Below are positions 8,215-17,443 of a stretch of 64,000 nucleotides of DNA, one piece after another. The DNA lies in assembly GCF_900111585.1 (NCBI RefSeq), contig NZ_FOHI01000012.1, forward strand, positions 1 through 64,000, given 5' to 3'. Position 1 is the first letter of the stretch. Each line of letters starts with the position of its first letter. The translations under genes were made by a program, and so were the position numbers. Origin of the DNA: Nitrosospira multiformis (GTDB taxonomy: Bacteria; Pseudomonadota; Gammaproteobacteria; Burkholderiales; Nitrosomonadaceae). The notes beneath the pieces were generated by a model that saw only the letters and a list, made by a program, of their open reading frames with translations, searched no databases and was not told the DNA's origin.

Positions 8215-8419
8215 AAATATCGCAATAAGATTTGGGATTAGGTTTTTTGCGATTGGCATCAATCAGCGCATCAATACCATCTGATTCCATCGTTGATTGG
8301 TAGCGAAAGGCATCGGGAAAAACTCTCACCTTGCAGGCGCGCGATACATTGTCATGCTCCGCTGCGAGATTAAGTAGACCTGCCTTGTGCTTGATAACGT
8401 TTTGTTGAAAACTACTCAT
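8215..8419 (-). pseudogene. IS481-family transposase N-terminal remnant
   Basis: The translation QQNVIKHKAGLLNLAAE..NVSRACKV, then RYQSTMESDGIDALIDANRKKPNPK, matches the N-terminal helix-turn-helix of IS481-type transposases. The HTH loop carries small deletions and the DDE catalytic part is absent. A separate C-terminal remnant of the same family lies at 14278-14600 on the other strand. No terminal inverted repeats are evident. Confidence 0.75.
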
Positions 8420-8697
8420 GGGGGCTATTCCTTTGCGTTTTCAACGCTCAATTTGATAAAGATTCGCAAACCTCTATTGAACTGGTAACCCCGCTTTTGG
8501 CAAGACTCTACTGGCAGATTAAGTCCGAATTACTAAATTTTTAACGACGCCGCATTGAGCCTTACCACCTATCCCGTGCTTAACGGGTCTGGAAAAATTC
8601 CTGATACCTGTAACTCGTTTCTCAAGAAAATTATCTACTCGTCTATGATTCCTGACACTCTTCCTTTTGGGAAGCTTGCTTCGATAGAAAGAATCTC

Positions 8698-11600
8698 GTG
8701 ATTGAGATTGTCCGGGTTGCCTTACGGCGCCCGTATACATTCATCGTACTGGCACTTCTCATCCTGATTCTGGGACCCCTTACAGTTTTTCGGACTCCAA
8801 CCGATATCTTCCCGGATATTCGTATTCCAGTAATTGCGGTTGTATGGCAATACACTGGCTTGCCCCCGGACGAGATGGCGGGACGTATTACTACGCTGTT
8901 TCAGCGTTCATTGACGACGACAGTCAATGACATCGAGCATATCGAAGCGAATTCTTATGCGGGTTCTGGAATTGTCAAAATCTTTTTTCAGCCTGGCGTA
9001 GACATAGCAGTCGCCAATGCTCAAGTTACAGCGATCTCGCAAACCGTGGTGCGGCAGATGCCACAGGGAACAACGCCGCCGCTGATTCTCAACTATAACG
9101 CCGCGACAGTCCCCATCCTTCAGCTCGCGCTATCCGGCAAGGGCATGTCCGAACAGGCTCTCGCTGATCTTGCCCTAAACACCATCCGCTTGCGGCTGGT
9201 GACCGTACCCGGCGCTGCGATTCCGTTTCCATATGGTGGAAAAACCCGGCAGATACAGATTGATCTCGATCAGGAAGCACTACAAGCACGCGGGTTAAGC
9301 GCGCAGGATGTGGGAAACGCACTTGCCGCACAAAACCTGGTTACACCGATAGGTACACAGAAAATAGATGCATTTGAGTACACGCTTCAACTGAACAATG
9401 TGGCCACCGCAATCGAGGATCTCGGTAATCTCCCCATCAAGGTTGTCAACAACGCAACAATCTATATCCGTGATGTGGCGCATATTCGTGACGGCAATGC
9501 GCCCCAGACCAATATCGTGCATGTCGATGGCACGCGCTCGGTGGTAATGACCATATTGAAAAACGGCATGACATCCACACTTGCCATCGTTGCTGGCATT
9601 CGCGCCAAGTTGGATGAAATAAAACCTGCTCTGCCGGAGAATCTCGAGATCAAGCCCATCAATGACCAATCGTTTTTTGTGCGGGCGGCAATCAATGGGG
9701 TGGTGCTGGAAGGGGCTATCGCGGCTGTATTGACAAGCATCATGATACTGTTGTTTCTCGGCAGCTGGCGTTCAACGGTAATCGTGGCGGTATCGATTCC
9801 CTTATCGATTCTCGGAGCCATTATCTGCCTTGCAGCCTTGGGGGAAACAATCAACATCATGACACTTGGCGGACTTGCTCTTGCTGTTGGCATACTTGTC
9901 GATGATGCAACTGTGACCATCGAGAGCATCAATCTACATTTGGAACAGGGAAAGGAAGTTGAGGAAGCGATCATGGATGGAGCTGCGCAAATCGCAACAC
10001 CGGCTTTCGTGTCCTTATTGTGTATCTGTATCGTTTTTGTGCCGATGTTCTTTCTGGAAGGAGTTGCGCGCTTTCTATTCGTACCAATGGCAATGGCAGT
10101 CATGTTTTCAGTTGCGTGGTCTTTCATTCTCTCTCGTACTCTTGTCCCAACCATGTCCAAGTACTTATTGCATCCGCATTCATCCAGGGATGAGAGTCAA
10201 TCATCACGCAACCCGCTAGTACATTTTCAGCGCCGCTTCGAAGCACGCTTTGAACATTTTCGAACCCGTTACCGTGAATATCTTGAATTTACGCTGGCAC
10301 ACCGGTACCCGTTCATATGTGGATTTCTCGTATTCGTGCTTGCTTCTTTTTTGTTGTTACCCTTTTTAGGGGAAAATTTCTTTCCCGCAGTGGATAGCGG
10401 CCAGATTCTGATGCATGTGCGTACCCCGGTTGGCACCCGTGTGGAGGAGAGCGCCAATCAATTTGCCCAGATTCAGAAATCCATCCGGGAAATCATTCCA
10501 CCCGATGAAATCGACGTAATGGTGGACAATATCGGTCTTCCTCCGAGTAGCATCAACTTGACTTACAACAACACGGGGGTGATGGGTACTCAGGACGGGG
10601 ATATCCAGATTGCGCTGAATCCAGGGCATCAACGTACTGAAGATTATGTGCGCAAGCTGCGCGAAGAGTTGCCGCGCCAGTTTCCAGGGGTGGCATTTTC
10701 ATTTCCCCCGGCTGATATCGTAAGCCAAATCCTGAATTTCGGTTCGCCTGCGCCGATCGAACTGCAGATCCGCGGCGCCAACCTGGAGGCAAATTTCGAC
10801 TATGCCGGATTGTTGCTGCCCAAGATCAGAGCGATTTCCGGCGTTGTGGATGTTCGTATCCAGCAGTCCCGTAGGAGACCTGTTTTTAACGTGGACGTTG
10901 ACCGAACTCGTGCACAAGAAATGGGAATAACCATGCGTGATGTCACGAATAGTTTGGTGGCCAATCTCGCTGGCAGCAGTCAAGTTGCACCCACCTTTTG
11001 GCTAAATCCCCAGAACGGCGTGCAATATCCGATAGTGATGCAAACACCGCAGTATCGCCTCGACACACTCGCCGCTCTTGCAGACATTCCGATCGGAGGT
11101 AATGACGGAAATTCACAAGTGCTTGGCGGACTTGCGAGTTTCACACGCACCAGCGGTAATGCATTGGTCAGTCAATATGATATTCAACCGATGGTGCAAA
11201 TCCATGCGACGACGCAAGGAAGAGATCTCGGTGCGGTGGCAAATGACCTTCGTCGCATCCTTGCCGATACTGCAGGTGAGGTGCCAAAAGGGTCAAGAAT
11301 CTTACTGCTTGGCCAAGTAAAAACCATGGAAAGTGCCTTCTCCGGATTGTTGTTTGGTTTGCTTGGCGCAATCGTATTTATCTATCTGCTGATCGTTGTG
11401 AACTTCCAGTCCTGGACTGATCCATTCGTTATCATCACTGCATTGCCTGCTGCGCTCGCTGGAATCGTATGGATGTTGTTCATTACGCACACTCCAATCT
11501 CGGTGCCAGCCTTAACCGGCGCAATCATGTGTATGGGTGTAGCAACCGCAAATAGCGTGCTGATGATCAGTTTCGCGCGGGAACGGTTAGATGTGATTGG

Positions 11601-11880
11601 AGACGCTACCGCAGCTGCGCTGGAGGCCGGCTTCGTGCGTTGTCGGCCAGTCTTGATGACCGCTCTTGCGATGATCATTGGAATGCTGCCTATGGCGTTA
11701 GGCCTTGGCGAGGGCGGTGAGCAGAATGCCCCGCTGGGCCGGGCCGTGATTGGAGGCCTGGTTTTTGCCACAGTTGCAACGCTGATCTTCATTCCTGTCG
11801 TTTTTAGCGTTATACATGAACGGCATGTCAAGAAACGCATATCTGCCACCTTCGACGCCCCAGAAGCCGATGCTACCTGA
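8698..11880 (+). CDS. RND multidrug-type efflux permease
   Basis: A 1060-residue inner-membrane permease of the AcrB/MexB superfamily. It starts at GTG with a weak GAAAGA upstream; TM1 follows at once (PYTFIVLALLILILG). The fold is the usual duplicated one: TM1, a large periplasmic loop (residues about 35-335), TM2-7, a second loop, TM8-12. The proton-relay aspartates are present as an adjacent pair (GILVDDATVTIES, D402/D403), the pattern of the drug-efflux branch and not the metal branch. Substrates cannot be named. It overlaps the adaptor gene by a few bases, so both form one operon. The permease comes first, the reverse of the usual order. No outer-membrane factor gene is nearby, so it would use one encoded elsewhere. 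Confidence 0.93.
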   Translation: MIEIVRVALRRPYTFIVLALLILILGPLTVFRTPTDIFPDIRIPVIAVVWQYTGLPPDEMAGRITTLFQRSLTTTVNDIEHIEANSYAGSGIVKIFFQPGVDIAVANAQVTAISQTVVRQMPQGTTPPLILNYNAATVPILQLALSGKGMSEQALADLALNTIRLRLVTVPGAAIPFPYGGKTRQIQIDLDQEALQARGLSAQDVGNALAAQNLVTPIGTQKIDAFEYTLQLNNVATAIEDLGNLPIKVVNNATIYIRDVAHIRDGNAPQTNIVHVDGTRSVVMTILKNGMTSTLAIVAGIRAKLDEIKPALPENLEIKPINDQSFFVRAAINGVVLEGAIAAVLTSIMILLFLGSWRSTVIVAVSIPLSILGAIICLAALGETINIMTLGGLALAVGILVDDATVTIESINLHLEQGKEVEEAIMDGAAQIATPAFVSLLCICIVFVPMFFLEGVARFLFVPMAMAVMFSVAWSFILSRTLVPTMSKYLLHPHSSRDESQSSRNPLVHFQRRFEARFEHFRTRYREYLEFTLAHRYPFICGFLVFVLASFLLLPFLGENFFPAVDSGQILMHVRTPVGTRVEESANQFAQIQKSIREIIPPDEIDVMVDNIGLPPSSINLTYNNTGVMGTQDGDIQIALNPGHQRTEDYVRKLREELPRQFPGVAFSFPPADIVSQILNFGSPAPIELQIRGANLEANFDYAGLLLPKIRAISGVVDVRIQQSRRRPVFNVDVDRTRAQEMGITMRDVTNSLVANLAGSSQVAPTFWLNPQNGVQYPIVMQTPQYRLDTLAALADIPIGGNDGNSQVLGGLASFTRTSGNALVSQYDIQPMVQIHATTQGRDLGAVANDLRRILADTAGEVPKGSRILLLGQVKTMESAFSGLLFGLLGAIVFIYLLIVVNFQSWTDPFVIITALPAALAGIVWMLFITHTPISVPALTGAIMCMGVATANSVLMISFARERLDVIGDATAAALEAGFVRCRPVLMTALAMIIGMLPMALGLGEGGEQNAPLGRAVIGGLVFATVATLIFIPVVFSVIHERHVKKRISATFDAPEADAT

Positions 11881-13033
11881 CTCTTCCGAATCCCGAGTCT
11901 CAACTCGAAGACTCCTTGTTTTTGGTACAGCTGCGATAATCATCATCGTTGCTACGGTTACAATTGGTCTTATTAGTCGTGCCTCTGCAAGCAAGCAGCT
12001 GCGCAACTGGACGAGCGAACAGGCAATTCCCGTTGTCGCAGTCATCACACCTGGCCTACAGGAAAATATTATCTCCCTTGATTTACCGGGTCGTCTGCAG
12101 CCATATTCCCGCGCAATCCTATATGCGCGCGTAAATGGCTATCTGAAAAGCTGGAAAGCGGATATCGGAACTCAGGTGAAGGCCGGGCAATTGCTCGCCG
12201 AGATCGAGACGCCAGATCTCGATCAGCAGTTGTTACAAGCAAAGGCCGATCTTGCCAGTTCAGAGGCGACCGCATCGCTTGCAAAGACTACCGCGGAACG
12301 ATGGGAAGCATTATTGAATTCCGGCTATGTTTCAAAGCAGGCAGTCGCGGAAAAAACAGGTGATTTCATGACCAAGCAAGCATTGGTTAATGCTGCTCGT
12401 GCAAATGTGGATCGCCTGCAGGCATTGAAATCTTTTGCCCGTATCATTGCGCCTTTTGATGGGCTCATCACTGCCCGGCTAACAGACATCGGTGCACTCA
12501 TAAACAGCGGCAGTGGAGCAGGGCAAGAGCTTTTCGAGGTATCAAACACAAGAATGTTGCGTGTATATGTCAACGTGCCGCAGGTTTACGTACCCCACAT
12601 CTCCCCCGGCACCACGGTAACGATCACTGTGCCGGAGCATCCGGGCAAGACCTATACTGCTGCTGTTGTCGCATCAGCACAAGCTGTCAATAATGTGTCC
12701 GGTGCAACCCAGATACAAATCCAGATCGATAATGCGAGGGGAGAGTTGCTTCCAGGCGGATTTACAAATGTGAATTTCAAGTTGCCTAATAACAGACCTA
12801 CGATGAGCGTACCGGCGAGTGCTCTGATATTCAACAAGGCGGGTTTAAGTGTGGCAACGATTGATCTTGATGACAGAGTTGTACTGAAACCTGTCATGAT
12901 CATGCGTGATTTGGGCAAACTCGTCGAACTCAGCGCAGGTTTGAGAGCTGATGATCGTATTATCGAAAATCCACCGGATGGAATTTCAAACGGGGACAGC
13001 GTTCGTATCAGTAGTATTTCTTCACGAAACTGA
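11870..13033 (+). CDS. RND efflux periplasmic adaptor (MFP/HlyD type)
   Basis: A membrane-fusion protein that bridges the RND permease to an outer-membrane channel. I placed the start at ATG 11870 (MLPDSSESR), which overlaps the permease stop; the frame is open to ATG 11816, so 18 more residues are possible. One TM anchor (LLVFGTAAIIIIVATVTIGL) is followed by a lipoyl half-motif (ADIGTQVKAGQLLAEIETPDLDQQ), a coiled-coil hairpin with the second lipoyl half (ARIIAPFDGLITARLTDIGA), a beta-barrel domain and a membrane-proximal domain. It is about 388 residues, normal for the family. It is coupled to the upstream permease and cannot export without an outer-membrane factor, which is not in the window. 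Confidence 0.9.
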   Translation: MLPDSSESRVSTRRLLVFGTAAIIIIVATVTIGLISRASASKQLRNWTSEQAIPVVAVITPGLQENIISLDLPGRLQPYSRAILYARVNGYLKSWKADIGTQVKAGQLLAEIETPDLDQQLLQAKADLASSEATASLAKTTAERWEALLNSGYVSKQAVAEKTGDFMTKQALVNAARANVDRLQALKSFARIIAPFDGLITARLTDIGALINSGSGAGQELFEVSNTRMLRVYVNVPQVYVPHISPGTTVTITVPEHPGKTYTAAVVASAQAVNNVSGATQIQIQIDNARGELLPGGFTNVNFKLPNNRPTMSVPASALIFNKAGLSVATIDLDDRVVLKPVMIMRDLGKLVELSAGLRADDRIIENPPDGISNGDSVRISSISSRN

Positions 13034-13091
13034 TGATGAAAGTGGGGCAGTGAATGATACGTTTCCTGGCCTTTCTTATATCCTCATTTTT

Positions 13092-13691
13092 TCATTGAGA
13101 GCCAGACCAGCTCCGCTGGGAATGCCATTTCCCCGAATGCCATTCCCAGGGGGGTATGGGTGATTCATATGACCATAATCCTCGCTTTGCAGCCTGCGCT
13201 TCTTCCTGAAGCTGAACGAGTTCCCTATCCTCCACCGATTGGTCTGCTACCCATGCCATTCCTTGCCGCACCTGCTCGGCGTTAACATTCACTCCATTAC
13301 ACTTAACCTTTGCCAACATGCGTCCATAGTAATCCTTGCTTATCGAACTGAACTCTGCTTCTACCCAGAAGCATAAGTCATGGAGGGATTGCTTGGAATC
13401 AATAGCAAATAGCTGATTTCCTTCCGGGGCGTCTACCCCTGCCAGGCGTACCCTTACCAGCTCCTGATTTATAACAACGCTGATCGAGTCACCATCAACA
13501 ATACTGACTGCTTTTGCCCGTATCATTTCATCGGCAGAGTCAGCGGCTGAAAGAGGCAAGGCAACAAGGGTTGAGAGCGCAATGATCGCCAAAGCTATCA
13601 TTGCTTTGAAGGGAGGTTGCTTGAGCCGCAGATACATTCTTTCAGCAGGGAGGAGTAGTGCCGCAAGAATGGAAACAAGTTTTTTCTTCAT
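13092..13691 (-). CDS. Thermonuclease (SNase-like), exported or membrane-anchored
   Basis: A 199-residue nuclease starting at ATG 13691 (AAGGA 9 bases upstream). The N-terminus has a basic region and a hydrophobic segment (AMIALAIIALSTLVALPLSAADS), giving export or a membrane anchor. The OB-fold nuclease core carries the staphylococcal-nuclease catalytic residues: Arg and Glu in VRLAGVDAPEG and Arg in YYGRMLAKV, plus the calcium-site Asp in VDGDSISV. These enzymes hydrolyse DNA and RNA using calcium. A Trp/His-rich tail (PPWEWHSGKWHSQRSW) is common in proteobacterial homologues. Roles could be nutrient scavenging or degradation of matrix DNA. Confidence 0.9.
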   Translation of the reverse strand: MKKKLVSILAALLLPAERMYLRLKQPPFKAMIALAIIALSTLVALPLSAADSADEMIRAKAVSIVDGDSISVVINQELVRVRLAGVDAPEGNQLFAIDSKQSLHDLCFWVEAEFSSISKDYYGRMLAKVKCNGVNVNAEQVRQGMAWVADQSVEDRELVQLQEEAQAAKRGLWSYESPIPPWEWHSGKWHSQRSWSGSQ

Positions 13692-13807
13692 CGCGGCGTA
13701 TCCTTTCAAGCGCAACTCACTTACAAAAGGCTGCACTTCCTATAAGTTCATCTTGGAGCAGGTTTATCGAATTCCCCTGATACTCCATATAGCCTCGTAG
13801 GAGGACG

Positions 13808-14257
13808 CTACTTCTTACACACCAACTCCAGCAGTGTCTCCCCTATAGTGCCGGCTATCACTTTCGTTACTGGCCCTTCTTCTATTGAGGAGGACATAAT
13901 ATCTCCCCTACCTCCATACTGCGAATAGTGCGTGCTTTGCCGGGTGTAATAGGATCTATTTTTGCAATCGTACCTATATTGAAACTTGGTCGACTTGGAG
14001 GGAGTCCTGGTATTAGGGAAATCGGACATTTCCCAAACATCTACAGTATTGCCGTGCCTCCTGATGCTCGGCATATGGACAAAAAAGACCTCCTTGTCAG
14101 TTGTCGCCACAACTTTCCATCCTGGCCCTGGGTGAGGGGTGTTCAGCGTATTATCCTGGCCTCGTGAAACCAGGGGGAAAGAAACAGAAATAACTAACAA
14201 AACCAGTCCAAATAAATACATCGTCATCAGTTGAGTGTGGCGCATGCCACTTCGCAC
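13808..14257 (-). CDS. Surface-adhesin-E-like exported protein
   Basis: About 149 residues with a signal peptide (MYLFGLVLLVISVSFPLVSRGQ); several in-frame Met codons (14257, 14245, 14227) make the exact start uncertain. The mature part has the layout of the adhesin-E-like family: a Trp-containing first strand (GPGWKVVATTDKEVFFVHMPSI), VDVWEMSDFP, then a Cys in a YRYDCKN strand and a C-terminal LELVCKK that would form a disulphide. Haemophilus protein E binds host matrix proteins, but environmental bacteria carry many paralogues of unknown function. It stands alone between the thermonuclease and an IS481 ghost. Confidence 0.65.
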   Translation of the reverse strand: MRSGMRHTQLMTMYLFGLVLLVISVSFPLVSRGQDNTLNTPHPGPGWKVVATTDKEVFFVHMPSIRRHGNTVDVWEMSDFPNTRTPSKSTKFQYRYDCKNRSYYTRQSTHYSQYGGRGDIMSSSIEEGPVTKVIAGTIGETLLELVCKK

Positions 14258-14277
14258 GTCTTGTTATTCTGGTTTAA

Positions 14278-14600
14278 TTCAGCTCACCCTGGCTATCTTG
14301 ACAGTCAGGACACTTTTTATGCAGGCACGATCAAGGGCGTTGGCAGATTCTATCAGCAGACCTTCATCGATACCTACTTCAAGTGGCTCAGGCCAAGCTC
14401 GGCCAAGCTCCATACCAGCAAGGTGATCTGCTCAACGACCGGAGCTACCTTTCTTTGCTGAGCAGAGCGGAGTATTGAGTGCTGCGGGAAGCCCGAACCC
14501 ACGATTACCAGCTCTACCTTGCGATCAACGACATCGAGCGCTCACAAACCAGGGCAAATCGTCCGGCGACCAACGGCATTCTTGAAGCATTCGTTTAACG
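14278..14600 (+). pseudogene. IS481-family transposase C-terminal remnant
   Basis: The first frame reads HPGYLDSQDTFYAGTIKGVG and FYQQTFIDTYFK, then AKLHTSK, matching the DDE catalytic core region of IS481-type transposases. Other frames continue the match with a YQLYLAINDIE-like stretch and the ANRPATNGILEAF motif near the family C-terminus. At least two frameshifts and an internal duplication (AAGCTCGGCC twice near 14390-14410) disrupt it. It cannot encode an active enzyme. Confidence 0.78.
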
Positions 14601-14615
14601 AGTGCAATTCAGGCC

Positions 14616-15263
14616 TTAATACCCCTTGGCGCGCATGCAGGAAGAATAGGCAGCCTGATACTGTCCATCATGGGATTTGGTCTCATTGAGACCATAAAGA
14701 GTTCCGCCAGCAACGCCTGTTATACTACCAATCGCAGCGCCCTTGCCGGCACCTTTTCCACCGCCGGCGATCGCTCCACCTGCAGCGCCTACAGCCGCTC
14801 CTAGCGCTGCGCCGAGCGCTGCATTCTTGAGCACTTCTTCGGCTTTGCTGTTCACCTGCTCGCTTGCATAGCGGTTGCATTCATTCATGACGGACTGAGA
14901 CGGGTAGGACGAACGTACCGGCTGCGGGGGATATGCCACCGGGGGAGCGTAGGACGGGGGAGGCGGAACCGCAGCTGCGGTATTCTGGCTCGATTGCGTC
15001 ACTCTGGGGCGTTTTGGAGGCTCAGGTGCAGCTTGGGCGATTGGGGCCGGTTCGGGAACCGAAGCAAGAGGCTTTTTTTCTGCCTCGGAAGCCGGAGTTT
15101 CGCCCGCAGGGGAAGCTGCCTCAGTCTCAGCCCCAGAAGCCGCGAGCTCAGGCTTGGAATCGGAATCACGCCCCGTGATGAACAGGGTCGATGCAACGCT
15201 TGCGCCCACCAGCAATATTCCAATCGTTGCAAACTTCCAATAGTTAACCGCTTCGTTCGACAT
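14616..15263 (-). CDS. Membrane-anchored glycine-zipper protein
   Basis: A 215-residue protein starting at ATG 15263 (GGAGATGTG just upstream). One N-terminal TM segment (FATIGILLVGASVASTLFI) is followed by an Ala/Pro/Glu-rich linker (residues about 40-110), then a predicted periplasmic domain with two Cys (VMNECNRYA, SSCMRAKGY) flanking a glycine zipper (ALGAALGAAVGAAGGAIAGG). Such zippers pack as helical hairpins and occur in outer-membrane lipoproteins and stress proteins. I cannot give a specific role. Confidence 0.72.
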   Translation of the reverse strand: MSNEAVNYWKFATIGILLVGASVASTLFITGRDSDSKPELAASGAETEAASPAGETPASEAEKKPLASVPEPAPIAQAAPEPPKRPRVTQSSQNTAAAVPPPPSYAPPVAYPPQPVRSSYPSQSVMNECNRYASEQVNSKAEEVLKNAALGAALGAAVGAAGGAIAGGGKGAGKGAAIGSITGVAGGTLYGLNETKSHDGQYQAAYSSCMRAKGY

Positions 15264-15331
15264 CACATCTCCTTCCAAAAAGTCTTTTTCTGCTATTGCT
15301 TCTGGTCTTTCCCGTCGCCTAGGGACAATTC

Positions 15332-15739
15332 CTAGTAATCCGCATCCTTGCCATGGCCCTTGTGGCCTTCGTGACCATTGTGACCCTTGGATCCCTTACT
15401 GGATTTATCCTTCTTGCCCTTGTCGCTGCCCCCATGATCATGAGGACCTTTACGCTTGCCTTTTCCGGCATGATCTCCATCGCCCGCTTCACGCCCATTC
15501 CCCCGCTCATCCTGGTTTCTCCAGTCGGCACGATCCTGTCCGCGTGCCGCCTCAGTAGACCACTGGGCGTTCGAGTTCTCCATGCCGTGCTGGCCCATAT
15601 GCTCGGATGCCGTTCCTCCGGGGTTTGCATGTTCAACTCCCTGATGCCCGTCGTGCTTCCCGCCGCCGTTCCGTGCCAGTACCGGAGTTGCATACGCAAT
15701 TGCCGCCGCCAACAATATTGCCAAAATCCGCATCCTCAT
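15332..15739 (-). CDS. Secreted His/Gly/Lys-rich low-complexity protein
   Basis: A 135-residue protein with a strong ribosome-binding site (GAGGAG) and a signal peptide (MRMRILAILLAAAIAYATPVLA). The mature part is low-complexity and hydrophilic: His-Gly blocks (GGKHDGHQG, HMGQHGMENSN) and a Lys/Gly/His tail (GSKGHNGHEGHKGHGKDADY). Nothing in it suggests an enzyme. Its composition suits metal buffering or matrix association in the periplasm. It shares a His-rich, exported character with the protein at 16085 but no alignable domain. Confidence 0.65.
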   Translation of the reverse strand: MRMRILAILLAAAIAYATPVLARNGGGKHDGHQGVEHANPGGTASEHMGQHGMENSNAQWSTEAARGQDRADWRNQDERGNGREAGDGDHAGKGKRKGPHDHGGSDKGKKDKSSKGSKGHNGHEGHKGHGKDADY

Positions 15740-15825
15740 CTCCTCTTGTTGAAATTGTTTGAACTGAATTCACATCTCACTCGTGGCGATTATCTTCATG
15801 TGTTGCCGTGATAGCTATTGGACTT

Positions 15826-15863
15826 AAGTACAGTGTTACAAGACAAGTACAGTGTTACAAGAC
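15826..15863 (+). repeat. Perfect 19-bp tandem duplication
   Basis: The unit AAGTACAGTGTTACAAGAC occurs twice back to back (15826-15844, 15845-15863). It lies in the region shared by the divergent His-rich genes at 15739 and 16085. GTGTTAC within the unit is a loose inverted repeat with GTAC. It could be an operator pair or a slippage product. Confidence 0.8.
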
Positions 15864-16084
15864 GGGCTATCTGGTGAATGACCCTGGCTGCTCCTCCTGC
15901 GCTATCCAATAACGTGATACTACCTCGTCCGTTTACCGTCAGAGAGAATATTGTGAAGTTTTTGTGAATTTTCTGTAACGACAGGACAACCGATTCTAAA
16001 GTGACGCGTTATACCTTCTGCAGGTTGAAATAGTGAAGCTCGGCTCTTCTCTTCGTTAATTACTACTTTGGAATGGAGGTCTTC

Positions 16085-16546
16085 ATGACAAAAATAAAAT
16101 TCGGATGCTTTGCACTCATGCTGTTCATCGCAGCTCCCTTGAGTCCTGCGTGGGCTGGCAGAGGGCATGGTCACGGCCATCATGGGCACCACCACCATGG
16201 ACATCATCACCATCGACACGGCGGAGGTGGGGGGTGGGGCTATGGAGTCGGGATCGGTCTGGGGTTGGGTCTGCTGGGTTACGGCCTGAGTTCCTATGCT
16301 GCTCGTCCCTCATATCCGCCTGCCTATTATCCCCCGGCAGGGTATACATCCGGCTATGGGTATGCGCCTGTCGTCTCGGTTCCCGCTGCTCCACCTGTCT
16401 ATATCCAGCAGGGCGTCGTGCAGACGCCGTCCCAGCCTCAAGCCTCAAACTACTGGCATTACTGCCGGAATCCGGAAGGCTACTATCCTTACGTGAAAAG
16501 CTGCCCAAGTGGATGGCTACAAGTTGCGCCTCAGCCCGGGCAATAG
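16085..16546 (+). CDS. Secreted His-rich protein with YYPYV C-terminal domain
   Basis: A 153-residue exported protein. I chose ATG 16085 because GGAGG lies 5 bases ahead; the alternative ATG 16073 would contain that site. The signal peptide (FGCFALMLFIAAPLSPAWA) is followed by a striking His block (HGHGHHGHHHHGHHHHRHGG), a Gly-rich hydrophobic hinge, a Pro/Tyr-rich region and a conserved C-terminal module (YWHYCRNPEGYYPYVKSCPSGW) with two Cys. The same module ends the Gly-rich protein at 23355. The His block should bind nickel, copper or zinc. The module is widespread in proteobacterial envelope proteins of unknown role. Confidence 0.75.
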   Translation: MTKIKFGCFALMLFIAAPLSPAWAGRGHGHGHHGHHHHGHHHHRHGGGGGWGYGVGIGLGLGLLGYGLSSYAARPSYPPAYYPPAGYTSGYGYAPVVSVPAAPPVYIQQGVVQTPSQPQASNYWHYCRNPEGYYPYVKSCPSGWLQVAPQPGQ

Positions 16547-16724
16547 CGAAATTGCCATGATTACTCCCCACGCCTCCACCTCGGTAGGGTAAGATTTTTA
16601 GTTTTGGATAACCTTACCCTTGAACCGCCTGCCGGTCTTGAACATACCCTGAGCCAAGCAATGCGCCGCAACGAGTAAGGCGGCGCATTTCAGCAGGTTG
16701 CCGCAAATTTGCTTTAATGAATTG

Positions 16725-17438
16725 ATGAACCGGCAGTTTGCAGCAGCCGCTTTCGGCGCATTGATTTATTTCGGTTGTGTTATTCCGCTGGCAGCTGCGG
16801 AATATGAGGCCTTGCGCCAGAAAATGGTGAGGGAAGTGGTTGCCGCATCCGGTAATTTCCCTCCCGGAGCAAGTGTTGTAGCAGCAATGGAAAAAGTGGA
16901 GCGCCATCGCTTCGTACCTGCCTGGCTCTCCATATTTGCGTATCGCAATCATCCACTCCCGATCGGCCATGGGCAGACGATCTCGCAACCCCTCATCGTC
17001 GCGCGGATGACCGAGCTGCTGAAGCTCAAGAAAGACGACAAGGTTCTTGAGATCGGGACGGGCTCGGGTTATCAGGCTGCTGTCCTGGCGGAGATCGCGA
17101 AAATGGTTTATACCATTGAACTCATCGAACCTCTGGGAAACGAGGCTGCGCGAAGATTGCAATCACTGGGCTACGACAATGTGAAGACCCGCATAGGGGA
17201 TGGTTATTACGGCTGGCCGGAAGCGGCCCCGTTTGATGCCATCCTGGTAACAGCTGCCGCCAGTCATGTGCCCCCTCCTCTGCTCAAGCAACTGAAGCCC
17301 GGCGGGCGCATGGTGGTGCCACTGGGCGCACCTTTCATGACCCAGTACCTGATGCTGGTGGAGAAGCAGCCGGACGGTTCAGTTACTACCCGTCAAATTG
17401 TCCCGGTTCGTTTCGTTCCCCTCAGAGGCGGACATTGA
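16725..17438 (+). CDS. pcm: Exported protein-L-isoaspartate O-methyltransferase
   Basis: A 237-residue SAM-dependent methyltransferase of the PCM family, which methylates isoaspartyl residues in damaged proteins. Motif I is VLEIGTGSGYQAAVLAE; the family-specific GHGQTISQPLIVARMTELL and RIGDGYYGWPEAAPFDAILVTAAA are intact. Unlike the usual cytoplasmic enzyme it starts with a signal-peptide-like segment (MNRQFAAAAFGALIYFGCVIPLAAA), as in a subset of proteobacterial homologues. SAM supply outside the cytoplasm is an open question, so membrane tethering facing inward is also possible. I chose ATG 16725; the frame is open to TTG 16698. It runs directly into the polytopic spermidine-synthase-like gene, with only a few bases between them. 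Confidence 0.88.
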   Translation: MNRQFAAAAFGALIYFGCVIPLAAAEYEALRQKMVREVVAASGNFPPGASVVAAMEKVERHRFVPAWLSIFAYRNHPLPIGHGQTISQPLIVARMTELLKLKKDDKVLEIGTGSGYQAAVLAEIAKMVYTIELIEPLGNEAARRLQSLGYDNVKTRIGDGYYGWPEAAPFDAILVTAAASHVPPPLLKQLKPGGRMVVPLGAPFMTQYLMLVEKQPDGSVTTRQIVPVRFVPLRGGH

Positions 17439-17443
17439 GCATC

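Noticed and set aside
9462-10160. Long minus-strand frame inside the RND permease gene
   Set aside because: Shadow of a strongly coding plus-strand gene; composition mirrors codon bias of the permease.
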